64,000 nt of DNA, taken from contig NC_060907.1 of the NCBI RefSeq assembly GCF_014805685.1, forward strand, positions 6,306,992 to 6,370,991, in the 5' to 3' direction. The position numbers and the translations under genes were made by a program. This document shows positions 58,961-64,000 of the stretch, in pieces. Within the stretch, counting starts at the first letter, position 1. Each line of letters starts with the position of its first letter. Under the pieces are notes generated by a model that saw only the letters and a list, made by a program, of their open reading frames with translations, was not told the DNA's origin and ran no database searches. Source of the stretch: Silurus meridionalis. Taxonomy: Eukaryota; Chordata; Actinopteri; Siluriformes; Siluridae.

Positions 58961-61847
58961 GCATACCATATGTCTGGGTACAATATTAGAGTTTTATTTT
59001 TTTTTTAAAGTTGACAATAAAAAAAATTAAGTAGCCAAATTATTTGCTAATGATAATATTTATTTTTGGTGGAATTTGGTAAGGAATAAAGTTTCATTAA
59101 TAAAATAATAATAATAATATAAAAAATATATTCCTTGTAGGTGTTTCACTAGAGCAGCAAGCCTTTTTTACAATCAAAATTATTTGTATTTTTATTATTA
59201 TTGATATGTTCATAATAATGCTAATCATAAAGATATGATTCTTACTATAAGAAATTATTTCAAAATTAAATATGTATAAACAAGTGGTTCTTGTTTTTAT
59301 AAAAATAAATATAATAAAGAAAATCTAAAAATATTCTTTTAAATATAACTAAATTTGAAACTAATTTGTAGGTGTTTCAGCCAAATAAGAAAAACCTTTT
59401 CTCATAAAACAATTCTCCTACTACTACTTATTCTATTAGCCTTTCATTGAACAGTATATTACTCGATAACTGCAATTAATTATTTAGGTACAGTGAAACT
59501 ATTGTGAAAAGTGAGTAGCTGCATGAGAAAGAAACGCGAGTCCGGTTGTGTAGGCAGATTCTGCGTGCTTAAGGAATTACTCATACAATTACATTTTACA
59601 TATTGCTTCATTCCCACCTACACTTAGAAGTAATGCTAATTATATTAAGTTTCTGTATAAGTTTAAAATCAGGTGTGGAGCAATCAAGAGTAAGGAAATA
59701 ACTGATGTATTGAAATCACAAAAATATTTCTGGGCGCATTAAATAGGTCTTTTAATAATATGCATGACTGTAAAGCAGTGGAGAAACAACCTGTGGAAAG
59801 GCACTATTAACAGTATAATATTCAGTTTTTTAATATGCAAATGATTGTGAATTTTGAGAATTAAAACATAGTTAAATAATGCACGCACACTGATACTAAT
59901 TCCGTATTTTAAGAAAAAACTCAATCCAAAAACTTTGATATGTATGGAAGGCAAAGGGGGTCATCACAAAAAAGCAGTTTTACTTTTTTATTACAAAAAC
60001 AAAACAAACAAAAACACCATTTTGACATATTGGATACTTTAAAACTGCTGCTTATATTTTTGTAGTGAATTGTGACCCTGTAGGTGTTTAATAGATTGTT
60101 CTTTTTTTGTCATACCCCCGAATGTATTGCTAATATGTGCAATCGTTTTGTTTTATTAGCAGTTGTAATATAAGCAACATTAGCAGTAGTTCTGACTGTA
60201 ACATAAAAAGGATTATTGTGTATAATTAATGGGTTTATTCAAATATATTGTTGTTTCCTGTTGACAGGGTCTAGTATGTAAGATATAAATAAATAATAAA
60301 TAAACATTTTTGGTTAATTAATATTGTGAAGTTTTTAAAGAAATGGTTTATAGAGTATTTGGAAGGAGTCTCCAGTGTCAGCACTTTGTTGCATGTTTTT
60401 TTTTTTGTCTTAACTTCAAGGGATGTTGGGGGAACGGCTGTTTATAACTGCATTTATGTTCTTTTGCAAATGTTCCACAGTATTAAATGTAGCCAGAAGT
60501 GGTTAAAAAGTGCATTACATATTATGTCTGTACTTTTGAGAGCCAAATTCCTCATGTGCGTCAACACACTTGGCCAATAAACCTGATTCTAAATCTGATA
60601 AATCAAAACATTTAATCTTTAAAACATTGCTTTTGATATAAGATGAATAACAGCATAACAGGTTGTACTGCTGTACATAAGTTCAACAAATCCAGGGCGG
60701 TAATGTGTAGTATTATACCCTCCTGCTGCTGATTATTATAATAGTATGGCCCATCAAGTTTTATTCCTTACATACGTCTCTGATTTACATGTAATATTTG
60801 GATCCCTAAAACGGAACGGATAGTTTCCAGAAAACGCCTTGAGAACCAAGTGTTATTTTTTCCCTCCATTTTCTTGTTGATCTTTGAAAAGGCTAAACTG
60901 ACCTCAGGACACTATGTTGACTGGAACATGAATTAATCCTGACCAGAACTCCTGGCAAAGTGGTTTCACAAGAACAAATGTTGCAGCTCCAGATCCGAGG
61001 CAAGTCGCTCTTCTCACATTCTTGTTTTCCATGCTCTAGGCAAGCACTTTTGACTTGATTCAGGTGTTTTAGAGCAGGAGAAATACGGTGCTGTGTTAAG
61101 AGGATTAGGAGGCATTGCTGTTTAACTCTCAGACAAGATTAAATAACACCATTCACGACTTATTGTAATGATTCGAACCAGACATGTTTACAAATATCGG
61201 TGTAGCGCTCTCAAGAAGGAATGCCGGATCATCACACCTGGCATTCTGATGCAATCTGCCTTGTGTTGGCGTATTGTGCGAAGGAGCTGAAGCCTTATGT
61301 CAAAGCAGTTAGCCTTTTACAGCTGAGAGGTCAACTTGTGTAGAGTTTTTCAAAGCTGGCCTTTTGTGGCAAATGGCAGTGATTGTCTAGCTTTGAATGA
61401 ACTGTAACGCACTTCATCCAGGCTTTGCGGTGTGTTCTTCGGTCTGTGAGCCCTGTCTGTGAGGTGTTCTTTCAGTTGTGGGCCACAGAAAGCCTTTGAT
61501 GCGGCAACATAGACACGACATAATGTATGACATAACGAAAGACTTGAAACGCATTCTTTGGGGCTCCATAGTCTTTTAAACAAAGGTTCTCGAAACCTTC
61601 TTTCTCAATTTTCCTGTCTCTCTTTCTCTCTGTGTCTGTCTCTCTGTATGTCTCAGCACTGGCTATCTAACAAATTAGTGTCCACCTCTGCAATTACTGA
61701 ACATGGCCTTTGATCCACTCAGTGTAATAGTTCACTAATGGTTTTAGTTTTATCATGATAACTAATCATGATTAGCCGAACATACGCTTCTGCCTGTCAA
61801 CTCACAACTACAAGGGGGCTTGTCACAGGGCGGGGAAAGAGTCGGGC

Positions 61848-61902
<55 letters not shown>
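61848..61902. repeat. (AAT)18 microsatellite
   Basis: Uninterrupted AAT trinucleotide run. Confidence 0.97.
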
Positions 61903-62069
61903 GCATTTTATTATACCATTATGTATTATGTCCATTATAAAAGTCTAAATCCATATGACATACAACAATATATTTAATACTTAATATCATAAATAATTGT
62001 GCAATCTGCCAGCTTATTATGTAGCTATTCACCTTCAGGCTCAAACTAACAAACTCAAACTAACAACAT

Positions 62070-62265
62070 TTTACATTTATGACAATTGGGAGACACTTTT
62101 ATCCAGAGCAACTTACATTTTTATCCTATTCATACAGCTGAGCAGCTATGGGGCTAAGGGCCTTGCTCAGGGGCCCAAGAGTGGCAGCTTGGTGTGGCTG
62201 GGAATTAAACTCATTACTTTTAAAGCCAAGATCTAATACCTTAAGCATTAAGCCACCACCTCCTA
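62070..62265 (-). mobile_element. tRNA-derived SINE, tail type II
   Basis: On the minus strand: head GGTGGCTTAATGCTTAAGG, body CAAGCTGCCACTCTTGGGCC, CCTGAGCAAGGCCCTTAGCC, then tail GTAAGTTGCTCTGGATAAAA to CATAAATGTAAA. The head matches the copies at 546 and 26455 but the tail is different and is the common fish GTAAGTYGCTCTGGATAA type. Confidence 0.75.
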
Positions 62266-62329
62266 ATAAGAGAGTTGTGTACTTATGACAGTGGGAAATA
62301 TTCAGCCAATAAATAAAGAAGCATTGCTT

Positions 62330-62834
62330 TATACTGTATTGAAACACCTGACCTTTTTCGGTTATAAGTGGATCTTCCCCAAACTGTTACCACAAAGTTG
62401 TAGGCACAAGACTCTACAGGCCAGCTTTAAATGTGATGTATTACTTTTTTTTACGTGAACTAAGAGACCAAACCTGTTCCAAAATGACAAAGCCCCTGAC
62501 AGTAAAAGCCAACTCAATCACAAAACGATTTACATGTTTTGGGACGGAAGATCCTGAGTGGCCTGCTATAGTGTGGTGATCTCAACCCTAGTGAAAACCT
62601 TTGGGATGAATTGGAGTACTGACTGCACCCCAGGGCTCCTCACCTTACCCACATCAGTACCTGACTTAGCCAACACCCAAGATCTCCATAAGCGCACTCC
62701 AAAATCTAGTGGAACGTCTTCCCAGAAGAGTGGAAGTTAGTATAACAGCAAATGGAGACTAAAGGTGGAATTGGATGTTCAAAAACCACATACCAATCTT
62801 AGTCTTAAGATAACCTTCATCCCTGTAGTGTATA
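62330..62834 (+). mobile_element. Tc1-like non-autonomous element, near full length
   Basis: TACTGTATTGAAACACCTGA at the left and CATCCCTGTAGTGTATATGG at the right. Inside, GAAAACCTTTGGGATGAATT (HLWDE-like) and GGAACGTCTTCCCAGAAGAG. The decayed frame still shows FGMNWSTDCTPGLLT. No intact transposase. Confidence 0.77.
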
Positions 62835-64000
62835 TGGCTTCACAGATTTGATAAAAAAAGCAAAAACAAATGAAATCAAAGACTTTAGATTTGACTTGTG
62901 TTTTATCGAGTTAGTAGTAAGTTGGTCACTTGGCTAGTCAGTGAACTAGCTAGCCAAGAACAATAGAAAGCAGTCAGCAGCCCTTAAGTTTGAGAAATTA
63001 AAAAATCTTTAAGAAGATTTGACATATATTATGTACAGAGTAAAAAACAAATAGAAAATTGAAATTAGCAGAGTAAATGAATAACATTTTAATAAGACAC
63101 AACCAAGTACAATGAGGTTTATTTATCTGTTTTACTTGAACTCACAACAGCTCATCAGGCTTGCTAGCTAACAAGCTCACCTTACGGTTAGCTGCCAAAT
63201 CTTGAATGAGAAGACATTTGTTGTTAAGATTGTAACATTCTTGAATCAAATGGATGTTTTTTTTTTTTGGAGTGCAAACTTTATTACTAGTTGGAAATAT
63301 TACTTGAACATTAGATGTCCATTATATATAATCATACTGTCAGCCATAAACATTTCTGAAAGTATTCTGGTTAAAAAGATAGAAAATCTAGAAAAATAGA
63401 ATTTGTAATGGTTTTAATGATCATAAAGGAGGTTGTATTGGCTTTGATAAAAGCCCTAATGTGGTTGTCTACTTGAACTTTTTTACCTTATGTTATGTCT
63501 AGTGGATATTATTAAAGACCAACTTGTAGGCCACATGTTTGTATCTACTGGACAATGATTAATGAGTTAAAAAAACGAATTTCATAATAGAAAACATTAA
63601 TAATGGTTTTAAAAGTCAACTGCTGATGGTTTTTAATGGCATTTGTAGTAGAAAATTGTCAATGTTTTTTTTTGCAGAAACGTTTTGTTCTTGAACACTC
63701 ACTTTGTTGTAAAGTCTCAAATGGGATTGCTGAGGTGAATTTTTCACAAATTACATTTTGCCACAGTAAGTTAGAATCCAAGCTATAAAGGAAATATAAA
63801 GGGCAGAGCTAGCTAACAAGAATGAAGCAGAACTGTGTTAACTAGCAAACTAAAATGAATGAATATTGTCTGTTTTTTATAACATAAATAACATAGAAAT
63901 GACGCATTATTTATGAACATGGTTGCAATTACGTAAAAGCTCATCTTATTCTAAAAACTATAGTGGTTTTGATTCTATGTCATTTCACTTGGGTTACTAA
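62835..64000. other. Non-coding, nothing recognised
   Basis: AT-rich to the right edge of the window; no gene or nameable repeat. Confidence 0.6.

Larger units (their letters stand above)
58192..62069. other. AT-rich non-coding stretch
   Basis: Contains a SINE fragment and an (AAT)n run (listed). 60800-61560 is complex and repeat-free, a candidate for conserved elements. No gene seen. Confidence 0.55.

Overview
The window is vertebrate nuclear DNA, almost certainly from a teleost fish. It shows interrupted genes with GT-AG introns, very many microsatellites, tRNA-derived SINEs, Tc1/mariner and hAT debris, and an RTE-type LINE fragment. The dense Tc1-like debris and the SINE types suggest a catfish-like genome (Siluriformes), but that is inference. 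No prokaryotic features are present.

Two protein-coding genes are supported, both on the + strand. (1) 11818-27201 holds the last eight coding exons of PIBF1 (progesterone immunomodulatory binding factor 1), a long coiled-coil centrosome/centriolar-satellite protein. The reading frame stays open and in phase across all seven introns (946 coding bases, stop at 27199-27201). The upstream exons lie beyond the left edge, so 387-11817 is intron. (2) 30244-35625 holds a complete four-exon KLF5-type Krueppel-like factor of 408 residues, with a PPxY motif, a Ser/Pro-rich phosphodegron-like stretch, a sumoylation-type IKQE motif and three C-terminal C2H2 zinc fingers. The order and orientation PIBF1 then KLF5 match human 13q22, with only about 3 kb between stop and start codon. 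No functional link between the two genes follows from being neighbours.

Layout: 1-386 is a deleted mariner transposase. 387-11817 is PIBF1 intron with SINEs, two Tc1-like fragments and a 1.7-kb G/T-rich minisatellite ending just before the first PIBF1 exon seen. 11818-27201 is PIBF1 3' coding exons with repeat-filled introns. 27202-29940 is 3' UTR and intergenic repeats. 29941-30243 is the GC-rich KLF5 promoter/leader. 30244-35625 is KLF5, followed by an AT-rich 3' UTR to about 38030. From 38.0 to 64 kb I find no gene: this is a gene-poor stretch with Tc1-like copies, an RTE fragment, a tRNA-Glu-derived SINE, very long simple repeats and a near-perfect palindrome.

The most notable points are in PIBF1 splicing. 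The first intron seen appears to use a GC donor with a frame-breaking GT four bases downstream, and its acceptor tract is a (TG)n(TC)n microsatellite. Another PIBF1 exon end has two GT donors five bases apart. I did not find a convincing new multi-gene system.
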